From Syncephalis fuscata (taxonomy: Eukaryota > Zoopagomycota > Zoopagomycetes > Zoopagales > Piptocephalidaceae): a stretch of DNA of 64,000 bases. Shown in pieces: positions 1-11,570 of this stretch (the stretch's first letter is position 1; each line of letters begins with the position of its first letter). The notes beneath the pieces were generated by a model that was not told the DNA's origin, ran no database searches, and saw nothing but the letters and a program-made list of their open reading frames with translations. The position numbers and the translations under genes are program-made. The stretch covers positions 558,001-622,000 of the forward strand of contig JAHLTZ010000008.1 of the NCBI GenBank assembly GCA_025786725.1, written 5' to 3'.

Positions 1-769
1 GTTGTGAATAATAAGCTGTATAAATGATCCAATGATCAAAAGCTTTTATTTTCATTCAATTTAATAACATGGAGCTAATAATAAACACTGGCTTATAGTA
101 TATGTTTATACAAATTTCCTTTTAAACTACCCAAACACTTATGAGTGAGCTCTTGCACAGCAATGTTATCCAATATTGACTGAGTCCCCCTCTTTGATCC
201 TTTCTTTTGTTGAGTGTACCCGGCGGTGACGGTTAAAGTATAACAATTACAAAGATGAATGATTTACTAAATTTATACATACAATATATTTAAACATATT
301 CTTGTACATGACATACCATTGACAATATTTAAGCGATATATTATAAAATCATTTATGACCTGTCTTACAATAAGCATTATTTGTAATGTGATGTCTTGCG
401 ACATTTCAATAGTAAAACGTTGCTTTCAGCTACTGATACTATTAGTTGGTCGAACAAAGAATAGCTTTTATTGATCAAGTTATACACGACATGCTATAAT
501 GCGTACTGCAACAAAACCAAAGTGAACATTTGCCATTGCTCAAGAATCAAGTTCCGAATGTTTCATTCTCGCTCTTTTCCTGTTCTAATGAGTCAATATC
601 CGCCATATAGTGTCAACTTTGGACAAGGGTGTCAGTTTTCGCACATTTTTGGTACTGCAGCATTAGTTTTATGCTAAAACTATATTATGGACAGAGCGTT
701 GGTTGGCAGTTTGCTCACTCACTCACTCTCTATTACTCACGATTATATATAATGTTGCCAAGTTTTATA
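1..769. other. gene-poor AT-rich region
   Basis: No reading frame with recognisable protein character, RNA gene or repeat was found. The short open frames between 471 and 770 lack codon structure and splice continuity and look like chance. Confidence 0.5.
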
Positions 770-1020
770 ATAAAACAAAACGAAGTCTATAGAAAAAAGT
801 TAGAAAAATATTTAAAAATAGCAGTACGTCCGGTAAACTTCGCAGGCTTATGAAGCTCATTTGAAAGAGGTTACCAATATCATCAAGAACCAAAAAAGAA
901 AGGTAGTAGAAATAGAAGAGCAGTATCAAAGCATAAAAAGTATTTAAGGTAAATCTGATGGATGAAAAGGAGACTGCATATGCTTGGACGACGATGATAA
1001 AGGATGAAAGGGTAACTAAC
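770..1020 (+). pseudogene. relic of a coiled-coil coding sequence
   Basis: Three consecutive short frames read as charged, helical protein. The first ends near 845 (motif VYRKKLEKYLKIAV), the second runs about 849-947 (motif HLKEVTNIIKNQKRKVVEIE), and the third about 944-1008 (motif MDEKETAYAWTTMIKDER). They lie in different frames with no convincing introns between them, so this looks like a decayed or frameshifted exon of a coiled-coil protein. I do not recognise the family. A distant likeness to the SPF27/BCAS2 splicing-factor C-terminus crossed my mind but cannot be supported. No start codon or upstream exons are evident. Confidence 0.25.
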
Positions 1021-1447
1021 AGGTACTCATATAAATACTAAACACTACTTTATTTAATAAAGAACCATAATCTCTCAATAAATTCACTAACTTTAACATT
1101 AAGTGTTCTACCAATTGAATCTGTGTTGTTGAAATACACTTTTATTTGTATTTGCCAAACAATTCGGTAACAGTATTACTTACAATCTCCGGGACGGTCT
1201 CCGTTCCTCCACACCATATTCTTATGGACTCTAAAGGCCATTAATGACTGACACCTTATTCCTCTTGCCCTCGAGTCGCCATATGCACTTTTGAAACAAT
1301 TCTTTAGACAAACCCAAAATGCTTGCAATTTATTCATATGCAGTCTTTGCCATACATTATTTATTAAATTTATTAAATTTATTTATTAATAAAACTATTT
1401 TTTGTTTGCTCCACACTTCGTTTTCTTTTAATGACGTTTATTACAAA

Positions 1448-2687
1448 TTAAACATTCTTTAATAACGCTTTTCCTGATAGTTGTTTCATTAGTAGTTTGT
1501 ATTTGCTTTTCAATAAAGATGTTTGTTTCAACATTGTTAGTGCTAGTGTTTGCAGTGCATGTCCTTGTATTGTGTCTTTTAAGCTACAATTGCGACAATT
1601 ATATCGTTGAGAGGTTTGCAAAGCTTTACTATAACATCTAATTCTTTTAACTCTTGGTCTACCGGCTTTCTTCGTTATTATCGGTGGCAAACACAAAATA
1701 TCTGCAGTAATTGGCTCTATTTCAACCAGGCAAATTTCTAAAGCATATAATTTGTTTAAATAATCAATGGTGTAAGATTTATTAATAAACTCATTTAATA
1801 AAAAACCACAATTCTTCAAAATTAGTAGTTTTAATTTGAAATTTGGTATCAGAATAATCATCAACTATATAGTTATTGATGTCAGTTAATGTTGATTTAT
1901 ACAAAAAATAGCTATTATTAGTTAACAATCCTTGAGCTTGTGAATACTTAATTCAGGTACTGAATCTGATAATGTTTAAGAAAATAGACCCAGTTGTTTT
2001 TATTTTTATGAAATACTATAGCAACAACCAAAGGTAAAATATTGTTATTTCCATCTTTAACAACTGCGCCAAGAGCAATACCGCCATAAGAAAACCTTAA
2101 ATGGCAACCATCAATTACCAGTACTTTACGGGTATACTGGCAAGCTTTAATAAATGATAAATGACATAAAAATGCATTTTCAAAATTACCAGACTGGTTT
2201 TGCAAGAAGTGCTGAACAGAATCCGGATTAAAATGTTCAAATTTGATAAAGTAATATTTAATAAATGAAAAAGAATTAATATTGCTGTTAATATTATTCT
2301 TTTCCATTAAATTAAGAGCAGAACAAGCTTTGTAGTAAAAATAATAGCATCTATTAAGCTATTGCAATTGTTAGTGTATATTAACTAATCAAATGTGTAC
2401 ATAATTTGATACTTTATTCGTACATCTGTTGATTTTACATTTGAGAATATAGCGACACCACTTGTAATATATTTAATAATAGATTTAATAGTATCATTAC
2501 CAGAATCATATAAACAACCATTAAAATGTTTAATATTGCATTAAACAATTTTTAATAAGCCGATTTTCCGCTTTTTGGCAGTTAAAACAAACTGGCATTT
2601 GTTGCTGGAACGGTCTTCATGAGGACAAATAAGATGTAATCTTGTTGAATTGCTATTTTTCTATTAAAATTGCAACTGTCAACAAGC
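1448..2687 (-). pseudogene. decayed Mutator-like (MULE) transposase
   Basis: Read on the minus strand, this is a broken MULE/MuDR transposase in the expected domain order. Around 2640-2530 is a zinc-knuckle-like frame with motif ICPHEDRSSNKC, typical of MuDR N-termini. The 1948-2307 frame carries the catalytic-core signature VLVIDGCHLRFSYGG, with the DGCH acidic position, followed by NNILPLVVAIV and NNWVYFL, matching the MULE transposase fold (pfam10551 type). The 1448-1864 frame has AGRPRVKRIR followed by a cysteine-rich segment (YNCRNC), as in the C-terminal zinc region. Multiple stops separate the three frames and no terminal inverted repeats could be delimited, so the element is dead. Confidence 0.6.
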
Positions 2688-2699
2688 TTAAACTTGTCA

Positions 2700-3204
2700 A
2701 TAGCGGCTCTCAGTTTTTTTAATACTGTTAAATATAGCTTTTTTAAATAGTTTAGTAGACATTACGATAGATTTTATTTATTAAATAAAATTAATAAAAT
2801 TAAATTTAGCGACTGTCTATTTTTCTAATTTCCCATTTTATACTACATTAAATAATTGTTTATATCCACACTTGTATTGCTCGTTAGTTATGTATTTGCT
2901 CATATATCGTATATAATTTTGTATGGACTTTTTACAATGTGTACTAAATATTTAGTGATATAATTAGCAGTATACTCGGTCAATTAACATAGCTAGTTAT
3001 ATAGTTGTATAATTTATATATTTACAAATGTACACTGTATAATGTCTATTATTAAATAAATGTATTCATTTATACTTTTACTTAACGCTGTATATTCATT
3101 TTGCATTATTTAGTTTTATCATATAATATTACAATCAGTATCCTGTATAAATATATTAATAGTAAATACTGTCATAATTATACATTTTATCATATTATGT
3201 TATT
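2700..3204. other. AT-rich spacer between transposon relics
   Basis: Very AT-rich sequence between the two MULE fragments. No gene-like frame or RNA gene was seen. It may be non-coding transposon sequence, but no matching termini were found. Confidence 0.4.
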
Positions 3205-3440
3205 ATCTATAATGACGTTCATTGCAGTTTGAATACTCTTTAATGACACGCTTTCTTTTCGTATAGCTGTTTCGTTAATAATTTGTATTTACTCTCCAAT
3301 AAAAACGTTTATTTCAACATCAACTACTGTTTCAATACTATTAGTACTAGTTTTTACATAATATATTTGTGTACTGCATTTTTGCGTTGTATTTATTACA
3401 AGTAAGGTGTATATGATGGTCAGCTGGTGGCGTGAAAAAA
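3205..3440 (-). pseudogene. second, more decayed MULE C-terminal fragment
   Basis: About 190 bp here align by eye with 1431-1570. Shared blocks include the starts TGACGTTCATT versus TGACGTTTATT, then TCTTTAATGAC versus TCTTTAATAAC, and AATTT/TAGTTTGTATTT. It therefore represents the same transposase C-terminal end and 3' flank as the copy at 1448. Same orientation as the first copy, 1.7 kb away; no intact frame remains. Confidence 0.5.
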
Positions 3441-3594
3441 TTAGTCTTGACGCGTCTAACACGCGTTGCAGTAGGACAGCTGGCAGCGCTTGAAAAGTCG
3501 TATATAACGATGAAGAAACATCAGAACGTAAGGCATATGGACAAAAAAGTAGAGAATTTGAATTAGAAATTGTAGTGTTATTTCTAAACGATTT

Positions 3595-6500
3595 TTACTT
3601 TGAGTCAGAGACGAATTTAATCAACCTTTTCAATTTGATCATATCGTCCTTGTTTTCTGCAATGCCCTCGAAAAAAAAATCGTCCAGGTTCGAAAGGTTT
3701 ATATACACCATTACATCCTCGATACCAGTCACAGGGTCCTCTTCAATATAAGTAACTAGATTACCGCCCTCGACGCCAGGAAACTCGAGATGGATGCGAA
3801 GAATGCCTTTGAGATTGGATGGAGTACCCGAAGCCTCAAAGTCACGTCGAACGCCTGTCAAGGATTGGTTCATGTTGATACCATCCCGGCTCAAAAAACA
3901 ACTCCGAATATTGCTGGAAGTTTTGTTAGAGTCGTGGGTGGACTGCTTCAGACGGTTGCTGTAGAGCTTGATCGCAAGAGAGCCGGCGTAACGTTTGTCA
4001 GAGAAAAACCAGACTCCATCCGGACGTGTGCCATTATTGGCAATAAGCATCTTGTTCGGAGGACATTCGGTGAGGAAGGCGAGATCTGCACGAACGCCAT
4101 TGCCAGTGTATCCAAATCCATTGGCTGTTTTAATCTCATCAATTTGGAGCTGGAAATTGCTGCACCAGGTGGGCAATGTGACGCCTTGAAGGAAAGGAAG
4201 GTCAACAAGACGGTAGCCATTGAAGCGTTGAAGTGATCGACGGACAAGTGGCTCCAACGCATCCCCCTTTAAAGCTGAAGCGGTGCCAAAGTTGGTGATA
4301 ATTTGGTTAAATTGATCCATGTACTCAGAGAACACCGGATCTTTGCCTAAAGCCTTTAGCTCTTCCTGCACTGTCTCAACAACTATTGGCTCGTCCATGA
4401 CCAAGTGAATGTCATTATCATGTGATCGTAGTCTGCACAGAGCTTTATCCACAAAGTCGGACTGGTCATTGCTTAAGAAAGATATTTTGCCATTGTGAAG
4501 ATGATAGGCCAATACCATTCGAGAGAGAAGCCGAGCTATCCCACCTGCTTGATCGTTGGCAAGAATGGCGCTTATCTTGGCCCGAAGACCATTTATTGTA
4601 TACTCAATCGACTCGTCAATAGCGTGCTCCAGAATAGCTTGTTTAGAGCCTCGAAAAGTGCAAGACTTGGCGAGACGGTTGATGCCGTTAATGGAAAATC
4701 GAGGTCGTCCTGTTAGCTTGCGGCGTTTGGCAAGCGGGATTTCACAGCCTGACATGTCGATTAGACCCGAGTATAGCCTGCTCACATCGTCTTCATCAAA
4801 ACTTGGAAAGTCCGTTATTTTTAAGAAATTGGGTTCTTTGGCGATGGCTGTGTGCACTTGTTCGGCATCCTGCAATGAGAGTGCTGTGCCCAGTATCACT
4901 ATCGTTGCCTCTATCTCGCTCAAAGCACCTGATAAAGGCGTAAGAAAGCTGCGGCGGTATTGGGATTGTATCTGGTTCTTATCGTCAAAAAGTGTATTTT
5001 TATTATTACTCAAAGCTGTCGGCGAGATGAGCTTATTGGATAAGATGTGAGCCACTGCAACCTGAGCTTCATCCAAAGCAATCACCAGTCCACGTTCTTT
5101 GGAAGATAAAAAAGACCAAAGCTTGGCTTGAACTTTACGAAGCATGATTTGGATTGTGCGGTCGTCATATCTCTGTAGCTTGTCAACTAGCTCGCTAATA
5201 GTCGAGTCACCTCTAGTGATTTGCTCACGGAAGAACTGCTGCGGCTCTAAATCAGGATTGTTTTTTAGAAGATACTGAAGGAAAAGCATTCGTGCAAGAA
5301 ATTCGAGCTTGACGCGTTCTCTCACTCGTGCTTTCACTTCAGCATCAATGTCCAGCGGACCGAGAAAATTTCCCTGATTTTTGTTAATGATGGCCCGGTA
5401 TATATTCTCGACATCATTTGCAAGTGTAATAAAGTTTGAATCCTTAAAATTCGAAGAGTTGGTTGGAGTTGGTTCACAACAGACACAATAAATGACAAAG
5501 TGCTTGCTCGCAAGGTCAATGACTGTTGCAGTCTTTCCTGAACCGGACGGGGCAACCATGGCCACTACGCGATGATCACAACATTCTATGTCTTCCTTGA
5601 CAATTGTACAAAGAGTTTCATAATTTCTGCCGATTGCTTGCTTGCCCAATTCAAGTCCCAACATCACTAGACTTATATTTGTTGCTGCTTTGTAATATGG
5701 TAAAGTCCTTTTGTAAAAGGGTCCTAGTCTATCTCTCTGCGAAGCTTCAACATCATTTGAATTGATAGGACGAGTGGGATGATGGTTGACGCCTTGGAAA
5801 ATGACATCTAATTCCTTTTCGATGCGATCATTCGGAACAGACGTCTGCTGGATGGGTGTTGCTACATGATCAAAAAAGGTGATAAAAAATAACGTTAAGT
5901 AATCAAGATAAGGTTACACAATGAGTATTTAGAAAAGGTCTAAGTGCACTTACCAGGACGCGATTGATCTGAAAGATGGCCAGGAAGCGAAGTAGAGGCA
6001 CATGATGAGACAGGCACATGGATATATCGGAGTAATGGAAAGAATAATTAAATATTAGTACTACATAGACGTAAAGCAAAAGCGAACGGCAGAGGAAGGA
6101 GCCGTATTGACTGCTGGTCTTTAAAACAAAACTACTTACCAGGCTTGGGTGGCGCTACAACAACCACATCGATTTCGCCGTTAGACTCTTTCAGCGTCTC
6201 AAGTTTCCTTCTAACGTTTAAAGCCTTTCCCGGATCGCCAGCGTCGGCGTCATTCTTGTAGACTTGGAGTTTGGACGAATCAATACCTTGAAGCTCGTTT
6301 CTAAAAGCAACATGGTCAAGGAGGGTTTGACGAAGGTCGGCAATATCATTGCTTTGATTGAGATTCGTGATTTTATCAATGCCCAGCTCCGTAAAGCGTG
6401 AACTGTTTGGTGAACCTTGAAGGAGCTTGACCCAGACGGCCGACATCACTTCAGGTGCTGCTGAGACTGGCTGATCTTGATCTGCAATAGAAAGAAAGGA

Positions 6501-6824
6501 ACAAAGTTACAGGCAACGGTGAGGTCAGGTAGTGCTAGAGTAAGAACGAAGACGTCGAGAAAGAGAAAGCGAGTAAGAGATATAAAGGGCGACAAGAGCC
6601 ACGTAGACTCATGCGCCAGCCTGACAGCAATGACAAGTAGAAGCGTGAGACACGAGACGGCTCATAGTTCTCTTTTTGACGTCTTGCAGATGTCAAAATA
6701 GGCGCAGAGCAGATAGAATGTGTATGGGGCGGAGAGAAGAAGTGTCTATTGCTGTCGGGATGAGCTTACCTTGGACGATACGAGACGCTTCTTCAAGAAG
6801 TCTTTTAAGCACTTTGGAAGACAT
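3595..6824 (-). CDS. Crinkler-type protein with P-loop NTPase
   Basis: Predicted 892-aa intracellular protein of the Crinkler (CRN) family, modular effector-like proteins of oomycetes and several early fungi. Exons on the minus strand are 6770-6824, 6140-6481, 5955-5969 (a 15-nt microexon) and 3595-5861. All three introns are phase 1 and all junctions keep the frame. Residues ~20-132 form the ubiquitin-like N-terminal domain, ending in IDVVVVAPPKPG. A linker passes LGPFYKR to a P-loop NTPase with Walker A APSGSGKT at ~241-248 and Walker B VIALDEAQ (acidic pair at ~401-402). The C-terminal third (QLQIDEIKTANG, RPDGVWFF) is conserved in Crinklers and belongs to the segment proposed to adopt a restriction-endonuclease-like fold. 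That fold is family knowledge, not something visible here. No signal peptide. Start chosen because the short first exon splices in phase. Neighbouring MULE debris marks a repeat-rich niche, typical for CRN loci. Confidence 0.85.
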
Positions 6825-8074
6825 TGTGCAGAATTAATAGCAAGATGCCAACAGTACCAAATATACTAGCAAAATTGAAGAGACTAACAGGAGCGAGGAT
6901 GAGGTGAGGTGACAGAAGTTGACAGCGTGCGAAGGTGAATGAGACGAGAAACAAAAAGAGAAAAAGCCGTGCGTGACGAAACGCGACTTGGCAAAGAAAA
7001 AGGTTTATAACAGATCTTTATCAATTCTGTCACTGGATAGGAGGGGAGGAAAAAGAATATTTTATTAAAATCGCTGGTTTATCACAATGCGCAGTCACTA
7101 TACTTAGGATTGCGTCATTTTACTAATAGGCAGCAATTATGTTATTGAGCTATTAGATTTTAAAAAGTAGAGAATGGTGATTTACTGGACGTCATCTGCC
7201 TTATAGTCTTGATCGTTCCATGTCCTTGCTACAGTAATTACTATTCCACTTTGATCTGTCAACTCGTCCAGTTAATAAACAAACGGGCCCAACGCCTTTT
7301 ATTATTTTCTTTTTTATTTACACATTTTACTTCCTTTTTCTTGATACTTTTAGATATAATTAAATATTCATCCGTTATTCACTTATCACTATTCCATGTA
7401 TAATATTACAACCAACGTTAATTAATTCATGTGTAATTATTAATAAAATAATGTAATTAATTGGTTGTCTTTATTATTGCTTTAATATATATATTGTTCT
7501 TTATTTAGTCAAATTGATTATAGAAAAAGTGGCTGTTTAATAAACAACTTTATAATAATTATATTAATATTGATTTTACATTGCAAATATGCCGAGAATG
7601 CAATAATGAAATATTAGAAATAGAAGCAATCATTCAGATGCAATAACAAATGCAAAATGGCATAGAATCGCAATTGTATGGCTTTTATTAATATTCGATC
7701 CATCCTTCTACACATGACCAACAACAATAACAATCAACCTCAAATGTTTCAATGAAATCAAATAAAAACACTATATTTATGTTTTGTTATGCATAACAGC
7801 ATTGTAACAGCGGTCATTCTACGGCCATTTTGTTACAATTGAAATCAATTGTAGCGAATTTTGCTTTGGGGACTCTATTCAGTCAAATCATCTGCACTAA
7901 ACTATGCGTTACCATTTTGACCACAAATTCTCACGTGTTTATCACATGCTTTGAAGGAAAAGCACACTTGCAATTTAAAAGCTTTGCGTGTTCTCCTTGT
8001 ACATTGATACAAGCATCTCTCTATTCATTCCTCGTTCATTTCTCTAGCGTGCTATTAAACCAACAACCTGTACA
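6825..8074. other. intergenic region, divergent promoters
   Basis: Lies between the Crinkler start on the minus strand and the GGPP synthase start on the plus strand, so it should hold both promoters. It is AT-rich from 7080 onward. No conserved frame or RNA gene was identified; open frames at 7209-7403 and 7830-8078 look random. Confidence 0.5.
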
Positions 8075-9402
8075 ATGACCAACTTTGTTAACAATGAAGA
8101 GCGTCGCGAAATGGTAGATAAGGTGTGAAGGATAGAGTGATGTCAATGAACGTATATTAACCTGTATCTGCACTGCAGTTACTACTTGAGCCATACAACT
8201 ATTTGTTGCAGAATCCGGGCAAAGAGATTCGTAGTAAAATGATTGAGGCGTTTAATCAGTGGCTCAATGTGCCGGAGGCTCAATTAACCGTTATTACTCG
8301 AGTAGTAGAAATGTTACATACGTCAAGTCTACTGTAAGTTGATTGATATATTAATGTTATTGCTTACTAATAGATAATACAATGGTTAGTATCGATGATG
8401 TTGAGGATAATTCTATTCTACGGCGTGGTGTGCCAGGTAAGAGATAGTAGACTAATAGGTTATTTGGTATTAATACTGTTATTGATTAGTTGCCCACAAG
8501 ATCTATGGTGTGCCTATGGTGATTAATACGGCCAATTTTGTATATTTCAGAGCTTTGGATGATTTACGTCAATTAAACAACCCGCGTATGATTGATATTT
8601 TCATTGGTAATTACAGAGGTATATCATGGATATTAAGTAGTTAACGATGCTATTTTAGAGGAGTTGCTTAATCTTCATCGTGGACAGGGTATGGAATTGC
8701 ATTTCCGCGATACGGTTACTTGTCCAACAATAGAAGAATATCTTGAAATTATTTCTAATAGTATGTAGTTGCTTTGATCAATTTAATATATAAATACTAA
8801 TATATGAATATCGATAGAGACTGGTGGTTTACTCCGCTTGGCTGTAAAGCTTATGCAAGAAGCATCACCAACCAATATGTAAGTAAGACTGGTTAACTAG
8901 TTATTATAAAGTCTCATTTGTGTATTAGTGATTGCGTTCCATTGATTAATTTATTGGGTGAACATTTTCAAATACGGGATGATTACATTAATTTAAAGTC
9001 AGATAGTGTAAGTTATTTAGATGATCATTTCTAATTTCTCGTCATTAATCTACATTGTCGTCATTGTCGTAATAGTACACAGATGCTAAGGGATTTTGCG
9101 AGGATTTGTCGGAAGGAAAGTTTTCATTCCCGATTATCCATTCGATCCGTGCCGATACGAAAAATACCCAACTGATTCATATTCTACGTCAGCGCACGGT
9201 GGAAGTGGAGGTTAAATCATATGCGCTCACACTGATGGAACAGACAGACTCATTCGGTCATACCGTCACAGTTATACGGCAGTTGGAAAAACAAATACGC
9301 GATTCAATCGCTGAATTAGGAGGTAACAGCCGACTAGAAGATATTGTAAATGCATTGTCTGCCGTGTACAAAGATGCGTCTGGACCACGACAAGAGAAAT
9401 AG
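8075..9402 (+). CDS. geranylgeranyl diphosphate synthase
   Basis: Trans-type prenyl transferase (BTS1/GGPPS family) that condenses FPP with IPP to GGPP, feeding protein prenylation, dolichol/quinone or terpenoid pathways in the cytosol. Eight exons: 8075-8122, 8179-8333, 8390-8436, 8490-8606, 8659-8760, 8818-8878, 8929-9007 and 9076-9402, giving 311 aa with every phase consistent. Diagnostic motifs are [15 protein letters not shown] near residue 20, the first aspartate-rich motif [22 protein letters not shown], and the second aspartate-rich motif [10 protein letters not shown] followed by GKFSFPIIH. The motif pattern is GGPPS rather than FPPS. The first donor is GTGTGA, unusual for this window. 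It converges on the methyltransferase at 9754 with a 351-bp gap. Confidence 0.95.
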
Positions 9403-9753
9403 ATTTATAAATAATAAATATACAATATGCATATTAGCATTTAATACTTAGTAAATGAGTTTAGCTATTTTGATGATACTACGAAGTGAATATGAGTAGC
9501 TATGTAGTATAATAAAGATAATTGCTTGTATAATTAATTACAATCAGTTATAAATACAAAGGATTAGATTGAAAAACTATTAGTATATTGATATTACTAT
9601 TACTATTTAAATATTAACTGATAACAATCGATATAATTAGTCAGTTTAAATATAGCTTTGAACACAATATTTAAAAACAACATTATTATCATGTTTAACA
9701 AAGTGAATTTAGGTATAAAAATGACTAGAATTAATACTGGCGCTATTTAATCT
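9403..9753. other. convergent 3' intergenic region
   Basis: Shared 3' flank of GGPP synthase and methyltransferase copy A. Positions ~9600-9753 closely resemble 11415-11570 behind methyltransferase copy B, so the duplicated unit includes at least ~150 bp of 3' flank. Confidence 0.6.
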
Positions 9754-10817
9754 TTATGGCTTGCGGCCGACAAATATACCCATTTTCCGGTAAACACGAT
9801 TAGTGATATTCTCTTCGTGCAGGTTTTCGAGAACATAATCGAGCCTTTCTTTTGTAACATCGCATGTAGCCGTTATTCTAGCAGTCAGTGAATGGATCAG
9901 ATTGTAATAATCAGTCCAGCCCTGGTGACCCACTTTATCGCACCATTCTCCAATAGGAATCTTGATATAGTGTTCAGTTTCCATTTGTAGGCCGGCTTCT
10001 TGCATCATTTGTGGTATCTGCCAGGCTTTATTCAGATTGACGCCGCGCCTGCGGCTCATAGTATCAAACCAAAAGTTAACTTCTTGACCTAATGGCCCAG
10101 CATTCATTAATTCACCATTGGTTTCAAAGAGCTCAACGCTACCGCCAGAGGAGCAAATACGCGTCAAATCCTTCATATATAAAGACCAATAATCTTCTGG
10201 TATTGCTATACATAATAGCCGCACATGAACATAGCTGAATTTATTGGCTTCGTACTTGATACCTAGAATTATCTGGATGATTAAAGTAGTTTTACATGTA
10301 TCAGTGGCTAATAAGCCTACCCTCGAGAGCATTCATAGTTTCAAACTTGACATTACTGGGGAGGTTGTTCATCGACAGTTCTGGAGATATATCAATGCAA
10401 TTTATTTCACATTGAGGAAATTCCTCTGCCATTTCCTACTTAATGTCATTTAGTAAATTATTAATTATACTAGTGTTGTAATAATCACAGCTACTTACCT
10501 TAGCCCATATACCAGTGCCACTGCCTACATCCAATATTCTTCGTGGATTATTTAACTTGCTCATGTAGTTGCCATTAAGTAACCTTTTAATTACATGATG
10601 TTGCGCATTTAGTCTAAATATTCATGGAATAGTGGCTATTTATCAGGTGTTATGCTGTATTTTTTATATACAATACCTACCTATCTACTTCACTTGAGTC
10701 ATTCGGCATTGGATAAGGTGCGTTTTGTTCACCATGAAAACGACGACCTTCTTCATATACGCAAGAAGCGGCTTCCGCTTGCTCTTGGCTGGATGTAGTG
10801 TTCTGTAGATATTCCAT
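9754..10817 (-). CDS. SAM-dependent methyltransferase, tandem copy A
   Basis: Class I (Rossmann) methyltransferase of 291 aa, of the broad LaeA/UMTA-like group common in early-diverging fungi; substrate unknown. Exons 10681-10817, 10499-10613, 10321-10435 and 9754-10262 keep phase. Motif I ILDVGSGTGIWAK at ~72-84 is a complete SAM-binding glycine loop; the second acidic strand is INCIDISPE. The C-terminal half (GPLGQEV, NRVYRKMGIFVGRK) is typical of this family. Copy B at 11571 has exons of identical lengths (137, 115, 115 and 509 nt), so the pair arose by recent tandem duplication. No signal peptide or TM segment. Adjacent to GGPPS, which could hint at terpenoid tailoring, but that is only positional. 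Confidence 0.85.
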
Positions 10818-11570
10818 ATTGCTAACAAAGATATACTACTAGATTTACGACTGTGAATAAAAATGATATGGATTTGAAAAGAACTAAATGAAAGGGTAGT
10901 TATATAGAACAATACTGTATTACAAAATACGTCATCGATTTTAAAATTGCCATAAATACCATTAAACCAGATAGTGTCATCATGTGTAATACTAGAAAGG
11001 CAGCGAGACCTTAAGATACGTTTTTAGCACATATATTGACTTATGGAAATTATAATATATAAAAAGGTTTAAAAAGTTGGCTACAAAAATGTAAATATGC
11101 TATTAATCATATAAACAACCGAGTCCTTCAGTTTTGAATATAACTTATTCAATATAGATAAATGACATATAGTGATATAAATATGCAGTAATAATAGTAC
11201 AACTAAATATATTGTACATAGTTAGAGAATAATGACAATGACAATAATTCTGATGTCTGGTGTCACTACCTAGTTTCATGTTCAAAAGAGCGAATTCTAG
11301 TTCAACTACGTAAATATTACTAAATGTAGTAAATTGATCATTAAATCACACTAAAATAACCAATGGTGTTTGGTATTGTATAATGTCAACAACAGAAATA
11401 AAATATTGCTATTATTATTATTATTTAAATATTAACTAATAACAATTGATATAATTAGTCAATTTGAATATAGGTTTGAATACAATATTTTAAAACAATA
11501 TTATTGTCATGTTTAACAAAATGAATTTAGATATAAAATGGCTATAATTAATACTGGCGCTATTTAATCC
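10818..11570. other. spacer between tandem methyltransferases
   Basis: Promoter of copy A plus 3' flank of copy B. Parts (10920-11110) resemble 13010-13200 upstream of copy B, and 11270-11410 is one copy of the dispersed repeat described separately. No gene seen. Confidence 0.55.
11270..11410 (+). repeat. dispersed non-coding repeat, copy 1
   Basis: About 140 bp resembling 13220-13365 and, more weakly, 38375-38470. Shared landmarks are TTCATGTTCAA, AATATTACTAAAT, CATTAAATCACACTAAA and TGGTGTTTGGTATTGTATAA. This copy probably travelled with the methyltransferase duplication. Confidence 0.5.

Noticed and set aside
3790-4236. 148-codon plus-strand frame inside the Crinkler locus
   Set aside because: It is exactly antisense to the conserved C-terminal Crinkler exon and has no family features. 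The minus-strand reading is the real gene.
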